Of a stretch of DNA of 64,000 bases, positions 57,449-64,000 are shown in pieces (position 1 is the stretch's first letter; every line of letters begins with the position of its first letter). The position numbers and the translations under genes were made by a program. The notes beneath the pieces are model-generated. The model made no database searches and had not been told where the DNA came from. It saw only the letters and a list, made by a program, of their open reading frames with translations. Source of the DNA: Sulfitobacter dubius (lineage in GTDB: Bacteria; Pseudomonadota; Alphaproteobacteria; Rhodobacterales; Rhodobacteraceae); NCBI RefSeq assembly GCF_900113435.1, contig NZ_FOPG01000001.1, positions 1,521,240 through 1,585,239 on the forward strand. Direction: 5' to 3'.

Positions 57449-57892
57449 ATGTTGGACAATATGCCACGCGGGACGATCTGCATCGAAGACATCGAAATCG
57501 GGATGACTCGCCATCTGCGTAAGGTCGTGACCGATACCGATATCGAAATGTTCGCGCAGGTCTCGACCGATCATAACCCGGTGCATCTGGATGACGACTA
57601 TGCCCGCGACACGATCTTTGAAGGGCGCATCGCCCACGGGATGCTAACGGCGGGCCTAATCTCGGCGGTGATTGGCGAACAACTTCCCGGCCATGGCACG
57701 ATCTATCTCGGGCAATCGCTCAAGTTCCTCGGCCCCGTGCGCCCCGGCGACATGGTGCTGGCCGAAGTCACCGTTACCGACATGGACATCGCCAAACGTC
57801 GCGTGAAAATGGACTGTCGCTGTTCGGTCGATGGCAAACCGGTGCTCGCCGGTGAGGCGACGGTGCTTGCCCCCTCGGCCAAGCTGGACTGA
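57449..57892 (+). CDS. MaoC-like (R)-specific enoyl-CoA hydratase
   Basis: This 147-residue hot-dog-fold protein has the MaoC/PhaJ hydratase motif with Asp and His in STDHNPVHLDDDYAR and GRIAHGMLTAGL. It would hydrate enoyl-CoA to (R)-3-hydroxyacyl-CoA, for example for polyhydroxyalkanoate or branched-chain acid metabolism. The start at 57449 follows AAGGAG exactly; the frame before that is not conserved. Confidence 0.94.
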   Translation: MLDNMPRGTICIEDIEIGMTRHLRKVVTDTDIEMFAQVSTDHNPVHLDDDYARDTIFEGRIAHGMLTAGLISAVIGEQLPGHGTIYLGQSLKFLGPVRPGDMVLAEVTVTDMDIAKRRVKMDCRCSVDGKPVLAGEATVLAPSAKLD

Positions 57893-57954
57893 GCGGGCGG
57901 TTTTCGCCGCCTGAGCATCTTGCTCTTGCGCCGCCGCGCAGCTAGGCAAGGCGC

Positions 57955-58887
57955 ATGCGGATCATCCGAGATTATCAATTCGTCGACCTTGCAGATCGCG
58001 GTGCCACCGCCGCGATTGGCAATTTCGATGGCGTTCACCTTGGCCACCGCTCGGTGATCGAACTGGCGCAGAGTGCCGCCCCCGATGCGCCCCTTGGCGT
58101 CGTCACCTTCGAGCCGCATCCGCGCGAGTATTTCGCGCCCGATGCCCCGCCCTTCCGCCTGATGGGCCGCGAATCCCGCGCGCATCGGCTGGAAAAGATC
58201 GGCGTTAAGCGGCTCTATGAGCTGGCATTCAACAGCACGCTGGCCAGCCTGAGCCCCGAGGCATTCGCCCGCGACGTGCTCCACGACGGGCTGGGGCTTG
58301 CGCATGTGGTTGTCGGCGCTGACTTCTGCTTTGGGAAGGGCCGCGCGGGCACGGCGGAAGATCTCGTCCGTTTCGGCGCGCAATATGGTTTCGGCGTCAC
58401 CATCGCCCCGCTGATGGAGCGCGATGACCTCACCGTGTCCTCAACCGCGATCCGCGAAGCCTTGAGCCGTGGTGAGACCCGCGAAGCCGCCGCCATGCTC
58501 GGCCATTGGCACCGGATCGACGGCCCCGTGATCTCAGGCGAACAGCGCGGGCGTGAGTTGGGCTTCCCCACCGCCAACATGTCTATCGACGGCCTGCACC
58601 CGCCCGCCTTTGGTGTATATGCCGTGTTGGTGGATGTGCTCGCGGGGCCGCATAAGGGCAGCTATCACGGTGCGGCCAGCATTGGCGTGCGGCCCATGTT
58701 CGGTGAGAACAAAGCCAACCTAGAAACATATCTCTTTGACTTCAAAGGTGATCTCTACGGCGCGCCGCTGTCTGTCGGGCTGGTCGAGCACCTGCGCGGC
58801 GAAGAAAAGTTTGACAGTCTCGACGCGCTGATCACCCAGATGGGGGGCGACTGCGATCGCGCCCGAACCATTCTGGCGGCGCTATGA
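57955..58887 (+). CDS. ribF: Bifunctional riboflavin kinase / FAD synthetase
   Basis: RibF makes FMN and FAD from riboflavin. The 310-residue protein has the N-terminal nucleotidyltransferase motif AAIGNFDGVHLGHRSVI, TVSSTAIREALSRGE in the middle, and the C-terminal kinase motif RGRELGFPTANMS with GVRPMFGENKANLETYLFDF. Its stop overlaps the ycgN start (ATGA), beginning the ribF-ycgN-ltaE operon. Confidence 0.97.
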   Translation: MRIIRDYQFVDLADRGATAAIGNFDGVHLGHRSVIELAQSAAPDAPLGVVTFEPHPREYFAPDAPPFRLMGRESRAHRLEKIGVKRLYELAFNSTLASLSPEAFARDVLHDGLGLAHVVVGADFCFGKGRAGTAEDLVRFGAQYGFGVTIAPLMERDDLTVSSTAIREALSRGETREAAAMLGHWHRIDGPVISGEQRGRELGFPTANMSIDGLHPPAFGVYAVLVDVLAGPHKGSYHGAASIGVRPMFGENKANLETYLFDFKGDLYGAPLSVGLVEHLRGEEKFDSLDALITQMGGDCDRARTILAAL

Positions 58888-59354
58888 GCAATCCGATCCC
58901 CCGCAAGGGCCTTGCCCCACGTTTCTGGGAGAAGAAGCCGCTCAAAGAAATGTCGCAGACCGAATGGGAGGCGCTTTGCGACGGTTGCGGTAAATGCTGC
59001 CTGAACAAGCTAGAAGACGAGGACAGCGGCGAAGTGGCCCTGACCCGCGTCGCCTGCCGCCTGCTCGACGACAGTACCTGCCGCTGTGTGCACTACGAAA
59101 ACCGGCATGAGTTCGTGCCCGACTGTATCGTACTGCGCCCCGACAACCTTGATACCCACGCCTATTGGATGCCCCAGACCTGCGCTTACCGCCTGCTCTG
59201 GGAGGGCAAGCCCCTGCCCGAATGGCACCCCCTGCTGACCGGCACCCCCGACAGCGTCCATGACGCCGGGGTCAGCGTGCAATTTGATACCGTGTCCGAA
59301 TTTGATACCCCATTCGAGGAATGGGAAGACCATATTATCGAGGAGCCCACCTGA
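58884..59354 (+). CDS. YcgN family cysteine-cluster protein
   Basis: This 156-residue protein is of the UPF0260/YcgN family, with a Cys-rich set suited to metal or Fe-S binding: LCDGCGKCCLNKL, then CRLLDDSTCRCVHY and CIVLRP, TCAYRLL. It lies between ribF and the aldolase gene with overlapping starts and stops (ATGA at 58884, TGATG at 59352). Function is not known. Confidence 0.94.
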   Translation: MSNPIPRKGLAPRFWEKKPLKEMSQTEWEALCDGCGKCCLNKLEDEDSGEVALTRVACRLLDDSTCRCVHYENRHEFVPDCIVLRPDNLDTHAYWMPQTCAYRLLWEGKPLPEWHPLLTGTPDSVHDAGVSVQFDTVSEFDTPFEEWEDHIIEEPT

Positions 59355-60388
59355 TGTTTTTCGCCTCTGACAACGCTGGCCCCGTCCACCCCAAGGTGAT
59401 GGAGCGCGTGATCGCCGCTAATACGGATTACGCGATGCCCTACGGCAAAGACCCGATCATGGATGAGGTCCGCGTGCAGATTCGCGAACAGTTTGAGGCA
59501 CCTGAGGCCGAGGTTTACCTCGTCGCCACCGGCACCGCGGCCAATGCGCTGGCGCTGGCCTGCTACACCCAGCCGTGGCAGACGATCTTCTGCTCCAAGG
59601 TCGCGCATATCGAAGAGGATGAGTGTAACGCACCGGAATTCTACGCAGGGGCGGCCAAGCTGACACTGGTAGAGACCGACGACAAGATGACCCCCGACGT
59701 CCTGCGCCGGGCCATCGCCGCGCGGGTGGCGGGCGATGTGCACACGCCCCAACGCGGCCCGGTGTCGATCACGCAGGTCACGGAACGCGGCGGGGTGCAT
59801 AGCCTTGAAGAATTACAGGCGCTGACAGCGGTGGCCAAGGAATACGACCTGCCCGTGCATATGGACGGCGCGCGTTTTGCCAATGCGCTGGTGGCACTGG
59901 GCTGCACCCCGGCTGAGATGACATGGAAGTCGGGCGTCGATGTGGTCAGCTTTGGCGGCACCAAGAACGGCTGCATGGGAGTCGAAGCCGTGGTGTTCTT
60001 CGACCCCAAAAAGGCTTGGGAGTTCGAGTTGCGACGCAAGCGCGGGGCGCATCTGTTCTCCAAACACCGCTTTCTCTCGGCGCAGATGGCGGGCTATCTC
60101 GCGGACGGGGCTTGGCTGGAAACGGCCAAGGCGGCAAATGCCAATGCGGCCTATATGGCCGAAGGTTTGCGCAAGGCCGGGGCAGAGTTTCTGCATGAGC
60201 CCGCGGCCAATATGATCTTCGCCCGCTTCCCCCGCGCCATTCACCGCAAGTTGCATGACGCAGGCGCGCGCTATTACCTTTGGGATGGCACGCTGGAGGG
60301 TGACGATGACGAGATGCTGGCCGCGCGGATGGTCTGCGACTGGTCGATCAGCCGCGACCAGATCGACCAGTTCCTAAGCCATTTCTAA
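59354..60388 (+). CDS. ltaE: Low-specificity L-threonine aldolase
   Basis: This 344-residue PLP enzyme cleaves L-(allo-)threonine to glycine and acetaldehyde, and acts on related beta-hydroxy amino acids. The lysine that binds PLP is in SFGGTKNGCMG (about residue 204). The opening MFFASDNAGPVHPKVMERV is typical of the proteobacterial group. The start at 59354 overlaps the ycgN stop. It complements GlyA in glycine supply. Confidence 0.95.
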   Translation: MFFASDNAGPVHPKVMERVIAANTDYAMPYGKDPIMDEVRVQIREQFEAPEAEVYLVATGTAANALALACYTQPWQTIFCSKVAHIEEDECNAPEFYAGAAKLTLVETDDKMTPDVLRRAIAARVAGDVHTPQRGPVSITQVTERGGVHSLEELQALTAVAKEYDLPVHMDGARFANALVALGCTPAEMTWKSGVDVVSFGGTKNGCMGVEAVVFFDPKKAWEFELRRKRGAHLFSKHRFLSAQMAGYLADGAWLETAKAANANAAYMAEGLRKAGAEFLHEPAANMIFARFPRAIHRKLHDAGARYYLWDGTLEGDDDEMLAARMVCDWSISRDQIDQFLSHF

Positions 60389-60392
60389 GCAA

Positions 60393-61190
60393 TCACGCCA
60401 ACGGCACGTCGTTCAGGAAATCGCGTATCGCTTCGGCGACTTCGGCGGGGTGCGTGATCGGCACCATATGCCCTGCGCCGTCGACTGAAACCCGCCGCGC
60501 ATCCGGCAGGCGGCGCATCAGCGACGCATTGATCGCATGCGCCGCTTTGGGCGACGCGCTTCCCTCTACCAGCAGCGCGGGCATTGAGGCGCGGTCGAAC
60601 ATGCCCGGCGCCAGCAAACCGGCGCTGTCCTCTCCAAGGAAGGGCGAAGAGGCGGGGATGAAACCGATCCGATCCACCATATAGGCGCGGGTCGGTTCGG
60701 GAATTTGGTCCCATTTCGTGCCATCGCCCCAGACCCGGTTGAACAGCCGCGCGGCGGTCTCCTTGTCGCCCTCGGCCAAGGCGGCCTCAAATGCCGCGTT
60801 CTGTTCATTGTATTCGGCCATCGCGTCAGGATCGTCCTGCTTGGCAGCGGCGAAATAGACAGGCTCAATCAGGGTAATGCTGCGCACCAATTCGGGGTGC
60901 TCGATCGCCAAACGCAGCGCCACGGTCGCGCCGAAAGAATGGCCTATCAGATCCATCGGCGCTTCGAGCAGGCTCAGTGCCATCTCAGTCGCCACGTCAT
61001 GGATATCCCCCTGCCCGTCCCAATCGCCCGACCGTCCGTGCATGGGCAAATCGAAAGCCCGCAGGGTCAACTCGTCCGACAAGGCCGCCCCAACGCCCCG
61101 CCACGCACCGGAGTGCGCGAGCGAGCAATGGATCGCCAAGGCCGAGCGCGGGCCGTGACCGAAACGGCGCGCGTTGACCTCTGGGATCAC
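60393..61190 (-). CDS. Alpha/beta hydrolase
   Basis: This 265-residue protein has an alpha/beta hydrolase core with oxyanion strand ALAIHCSLAHSGAW, nucleophile elbow LIGHSFGATVAL (Ser about residue 86) and catalytic His in VDGAGHMVPITHP. The family covers esterases, haloperoxidase-like and C-C hydrolases; the substrate is unknown. It overlaps the isomerase gene upstream by 4 bp (ATGA at 61190), so the two are co-translated. Confidence 0.92.
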   Translation of the reverse strand: MIPEVNARRFGHGPRSALAIHCSLAHSGAWRGVGAALSDELTLRAFDLPMHGRSGDWDGQGDIHDVATEMALSLLEAPMDLIGHSFGATVALRLAIEHPELVRSITLIEPVYFAAAKQDDPDAMAEYNEQNAAFEAALAEGDKETAARLFNRVWGDGTKWDQIPEPTRAYMVDRIGFIPASSPFLGEDSAGLLAPGMFDRASMPALLVEGSASPKAAHAINASLMRRLPDARRVSVDGAGHMVPITHPAEVAEAIRDFLNDVPLA

Positions 61191-61783
61191 AGCTTGCCCC
61201 CGAGGTGCAGATCAAGGTCTTCCAAACGGTCCTGCCCCCAGAATCGCTGATCCCCAACGATATAAAAAGGCGCCCCAAAGACGCCTTGCGCGACGGCTTC
61301 CTCAAGGTTGGCGGCATAGGTCTCGGCCCCTTGCAGCAAGCCGCTGTTCGCCAGATCGGGGTCAAAACCCGCCTCTTCCAGACAGGCACGGACCACATCG
61401 TCATGGCCAATGTCCTTTTCCTCGGCCCAGACAGCGCGGGTGATGGCATGGGTCAACTTGCCCAGATCACCACCCCCGGCATTCTGCGCGGCGATCACCG
61501 CATAGGCCGCAGGCGCGCCGTTGGTAGGCCAATGCGCGGGCTTGAGGTTGAAGGGCAGGCCCAGCTTGCGCGCCTGACGCGGCAGGTCTTGCGCGCGGTA
61601 CTCATTGCGGCTTGGGTGACGCTCTGCCGGGGGCATGCCGCCCGTGCGCGGGAAGGCCGCGATAATGTCGAAAGGCTTGTACACGATCTCAGCACCGTGC
61701 TTTTCGGCGATCTCCTCAAGCCGATTCCCGGCAAGGTAGCAATAGGGTGACAGGGTCGCGAAAAAATAGTCGATCCGGGCCAT
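61187..61783 (-). CDS. 2-Hydroxychromene-2-carboxylate isomerase-like protein (DsbA/GST-kappa fold)
   Basis: This 198-residue thioredoxin-fold protein matches 2-hydroxychromene-2-carboxylate isomerases, glutathione-dependent enzymes of naphthalene degradation. It has the start MARIDYFFATLSPYCYLAGN with the Ser of the active site, and the cis-Pro loop VFGAPFYIVGDQRFWGQDRL. In most bacteria with no naphthalene pathway the true substrate is unknown; the adjacent hydrolase may act with it. ATG at 61783 is preceded by AAGGAGAG. Confidence 0.9.
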   Translation of the reverse strand: MARIDYFFATLSPYCYLAGNRLEEIAEKHGAEIVYKPFDIIAAFPRTGGMPPAERHPSRNEYRAQDLPRQARKLGLPFNLKPAHWPTNGAPAAYAVIAAQNAGGGDLGKLTHAITRAVWAEEKDIGHDDVVRACLEEAGFDPDLANSGLLQGAETYAANLEEAVAQGVFGAPFYIVGDQRFWGQDRLEDLDLHLGGKL

Positions 61784-61885
61784 TTGGCTCTCCTTCGGGG
61801 GCGGTGCAGCTTTGCCCGACCGTAAGCGCATGCTAAGCGGTGTCAACGTCACGAATCTGCAACCTACCGCTGCCCCGGAGCCCCT

Positions 61886-62905
61886 ATGCCACGCACTTCA
61901 GAACCAAAACTGATCTCAGGCAATGCCAATATGCCGCTTGCCAAGGCCATCGCGCGGCGCATGTCGCTGCATCGCGGCGTTAACGTAGGGCTCGTCGATG
62001 CGCGAGTCGAACGGTTCAACGACGGCGAGATTTTCGTCGAAGTTTATGAGAACGTGCGCGGTGAGGATATGTTCATCATCCAGCCGACGTCGAACCCGGC
62101 GAACGACAACCTGATGGAGCTGATGATCATGGCCGACGCGCTGCGCCGGTCCTCGGCGGCGCGTGTGACGGCCGTTTTGCCCTACTTCGGCTATGCTCGT
62201 CAGGACCGCCGCACCAAGGCCCGGACGCCGATCACCGCCAAGATGGTCGCCAACATGCTGACCGGCAGCGGGATCGAACGTATCCTGACGATGGACCTGC
62301 ACGCGGCGCAGATTCAGGGCTTCTTCGACATCCCGGTCGACAACCTCTATGCCTCGCCGATCTTCGCACTTGATATCAAGGACGCCTTTAAGGACCAGAT
62401 GGACGATCTGATGGTCGTCAGCCCCGATGTGGGCGGCGTGGCCCGTGCGCGTGAACTGGCCAAGCGCATCAACTCCCCGCTCTCGATCGTCGACAAGCGC
62501 CGCGAAAAGGCGGGCGAAGTGGCCGAGATGACCGTGATCGGCGACGTGAAAGGCAAGACATGCCTGATCGTGGACGATATCTGCGACACGGCTGGCACGC
62601 TCTGCAAAGCCTCCGAAGTGCTGTTGGAGAACGGCGCCAAGGAAGTGCACTCCTACATTACACATGGTGTCATGTCCGGCCCGGCGGTTGAGCGTGTGGC
62701 CAATTCAGTCATGAAATCGCTTGTCATCACCGACAGCATCGCGCCGACGCCCGCGGTCAAGAAAGCACCGAACATCCGCATCGTGCCGACGGCACCGATG
62801 TTCGCCCAAGCGATCCTGAATATCTGGAACGGCACCTCGGTCTCGTCGCTGTTCGAGGCGGAAACGCTAGGCCCGATCTATGACGGGATGTATACGGCAA
62901 GCTAA
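61886..62905 (+). CDS. prs: Ribose-phosphate pyrophosphokinase
   Basis: Prs makes PRPP from ribose 5-phosphate and ATP, the precursor for Upp, PurE/K pathways, His and Trp. The 339-residue protein has the ATP/ribose motifs [19 protein letters not shown] and the PRPP loop [16 protein letters not shown] (about residues 230-245). Length is slightly above 315 because of an N-terminal extension. It supplies the substrate for upp at 3.2 kb. Confidence 0.98.
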   Translation: MPRTSEPKLISGNANMPLAKAIARRMSLHRGVNVGLVDARVERFNDGEIFVEVYENVRGEDMFIIQPTSNPANDNLMELMIMADALRRSSAARVTAVLPYFGYARQDRRTKARTPITAKMVANMLTGSGIERILTMDLHAAQIQGFFDIPVDNLYASPIFALDIKDAFKDQMDDLMVVSPDVGGVARARELAKRINSPLSIVDKRREKAGEVAEMTVIGDVKGKTCLIVDDICDTAGTLCKASEVLLENGAKEVHSYITHGVMSGPAVERVANSVMKSLVITDSIAPTPAVKKAPNIRIVPTAPMFAQAILNIWNGTSVSSLFEAETLGPIYDGMYTAS

Positions 62906-62985
62906 GCCGCGAGCTGTGATCTAGGGCTGGCCCCAGCGGGGCCGCCCTCCCCCTGCTGGCCGCTTTCCCCGACCGAGCGACGCGT

Positions 62986-63336
62986 CTAGTCGACGACCCA
63001 GTCGTCATACTCCCCCACCGCGCCAATCGCTGTCCATGCCAAACGCGCCCGTGCAACGCGGGTGTCGCCCCATGTGCGAAACACCATGTCAAAGCCGCTC
63101 TCGGTCACCGCTTCGGCGCCGATATCGGCGCGGGTGACGGTGCTGGCGTCGATGTCCCAAAGCGACATGCTCACCTGAACATGCGGCGGCTCCCGGAAGG
63201 GTTCTGAAAAGCTGATCCGGCGGCGGCGCTCGCGCTGCCCCTCGCCCGTCCACATCGATCCGCCGTCTTCGAACTCGGAAAACAGCATGACATCGCCACT
63301 GTCCACGCCGATGGTATGGCTGCGAAGTCGTTTCAT
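62986..63336 (-). CDS. H-type lectin domain protein
   Basis: This 116-residue protein consists mostly of an H-type lectin domain (PF09458), with the family strings ISFSEPFREPPHVQVSMSLW and GFDMVFRTWGDTRVARARLAW. H-type lectins bind galactose-type sugars in invertebrates and slime moulds; bacterial single-domain forms are little studied. It lacks a signal peptide. Start at 63336 (MKRLRSHTIGVDSGD); the longer frame upstream runs through the atpC terminator. It follows the atp operon on the minus strand but is separated by that terminator. Confidence 0.85.
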   Translation of the reverse strand: MKRLRSHTIGVDSGDVMLFSEFEDGGSMWTGEGQRERRRRISFSEPFREPPHVQVSMSLWDIDASTVTRADIGAEAVTESGFDMVFRTWGDTRVARARLAWTAIGAVGEYDDWVVD

Positions 63337-63403
63337 ATCTCGGGCCTGCTTGCATTTAGGGTCACCGCGCAATGATGCCGCAGCAGGGGGAGGCATAAAA
63401 GCA

Positions 63404-63429
63404 AAAAGCCCCGCCGAGGCAGGGCTTTT
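63404..63429 (-). terminator. Terminator of the atp operon
   Basis: On the minus strand AAAAGCCC (loop) GGGCTTTTT forms a perfect stem with a T tail, 17 bp after the atpC stop. Confidence 0.92.
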
Positions 63430-63446
63430 CACTGATTTTCAAAGCA

Positions 63447-63887
63447 TTACAGGCTGGGCTGTTTGCTCGACAATCCGATGTGATCGCCCACGGCAACCAT
63501 ATCGGCCAGAAGCTTGGCTGCATCATCCACGGGACCGGGCTCGTTTTCCCAGTTGTCCTTGGCGCGGGCGTAGACGGCATGCGCCTCTGCCACCATGCTG
63601 TCCATCTGCTCCTGCGTCATGTCGGCGCGTGCCACGGCACGTTCCGCCAGCACAGACACGCCGCCCTGACCGCCGATTTCGGCGAAACCGCCGGTCACGA
63701 CATATTCGGACGTGCCCTCAGGCCCTTCCACGCGCAGAAGGCCCGGACGCAGGGTGGTGATGGTGGGTGCATGATCGGCCATGGCCGTCATGTCACCCTC
63801 AGTGCCCGGAATCTGCACGGCCGTCACCTGCATCGATGCCAGCCGCCGTTCCGGCGAAACGAGGTCGAATTGCATTGTGTCTGCCAT
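63447..63887 (-). CDS. atpC: F0F1 ATP synthase subunit epsilon
   Basis: Epsilon links the rotor stalk and regulates ATP synthase. The 146-residue protein shows the beta-sandwich start [33 protein letters not shown], and [20 protein letters not shown]. The start MADTMQFD at 63887 has AAGGAGCG upstream; an in-frame ATG 4 codons later is possible. It lies 12 bp after atpD, the last gene of the operon. Confidence 0.96.
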   Translation of the reverse strand: MADTMQFDLVSPERRLASMQVTAVQIPGTEGDMTAMADHAPTITTLRPGLLRVEGPEGTSEYVVTGGFAEIGGQGGVSVLAERAVARADMTQEQMDSMVAEAHAVYARAKDNWENEPGPVDDAAKLLADMVAVGDHIGLSSKQPSL

Positions 63888-63899
63888 TGTCAGCGCTCC

Positions 63900-64000
63900 T
63901 TAAGCGGCGTCTGCCGCCATTTTCTCGGCTTTCGCCTTCACGTCTTCGATGCCACCAACCATATAGAAGGCACCTTCGGGCAGGTGATCATATTCACCGG
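63900..64000 (-). CDS. atpD: F0F1 ATP synthase subunit beta, C-terminal end (partial)
   Basis: Only the final 32 codons are in the window, reading [20 protein letters not shown] then [12 protein letters not shown] and the stop. This is the well-known C-terminus of AtpD (catalytic beta subunit). The gene continues beyond base 64000 toward higher coordinates, as part of the minus-strand atp operon. Confidence 0.95.
   Translation of the reverse strand, partial: GEYDHLPEGAFYMVGGIEDVKAKAEKMAADAA

Overview
The window looks like a chromosomal segment of an alphaproteobacterium of the Rhodobacteraceae (Roseobacter group, Sulfitobacter/Roseovarius-like). The evidence is the moderately high GC content, a MaeB malic enzyme fused to a phosphotransacetylase domain, the divergent lrp-trxB pair, the DUF1150-Hsp20 pair, the carboxynorspermidine route to polyamines, and many tight ATGA/TGATG gene overlaps. 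Family-level placement is inference from gene content; no 16S rRNA or tRNA gene is in the window.

Layout. 1-1.7 kb: end of an acyl-CoA synthetase gene and a membrane protein. 1.7-6.8 kb: a SPOR-domain protein, then the pyrimidine/deoxynucleoside salvage block cdd-deoA-deoB-upp (minus strand). 7-15 kb: maeB, a small basic protein, a MipA-type outer membrane protein, prpE, and the nspC/carboxynorspermidine dehydrogenase pair. 15.07-17.39 kb: a probable insertion element with a transposase reading frame broken by one in-frame TAA, a 108-aa cargo ORF of unknown function, and a 26-bp perfect inverted repeat at its edges. 17.4-25.4 kb: csbD-like gene, nadK, glyA, a cupin, hydrolases and carB. 25.5-28.2 kb: a three-gene Tad minor-pilin locus (a TadG-like von Willebrand A protein and two TadE-like proteins), with no tad secretion genes in view. 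28.7-36.4 kb: a FabH-like synthase, tdk, a hydroxyacid dehydrogenase-csaA-proC operon, ybjN and ubiK homologues, and the lgt-midA-pgeF operon. 36.7-44.4 kb: a 47-aa basic protein, a Hint-domain protein, lrp/trxB, a fused ATP sulfurylase-APS kinase, the heat-shock pair hsp20-DUF1150, and purEK. 44.4-47.7 kb: a PhnM-like phosphonate enzyme, a secreted esterase-like protein, a NUDIX hydrolase and a DMT exporter. 48.0-52.1 kb: a solute-binding protein / sensor kinase / response regulator module carrying two separate coding lesions. 52.1-54.3 kb: groESL with a sigma-70 promoter and CIRCE operator. 54.3-63.4 kb: housekeeping genes including ppaC, the ribF-ycgN-ltaE operon and prs. 63.4-64 kb: the end of the atp operon (atpC and the 3' end of atpD).

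Most of the window is ordinary core genome. The accessory or unusual parts are the insertion element at 15-17.4 kb, the orphan sensor module at 48-52 kb, the detached Tad minor-pilin locus, and a few small uncharacterised genes. The sensor module is the most interesting: a Tat-exported binding protein with no visible permease or ATPase faces, 112 bp away, a kinase with a large periplasmic domain and a CheY-like partner. This arrangement suggests binding-protein-assisted sensing, yet both main genes carry inactivating-looking changes. I did not find a clearly new biological system.
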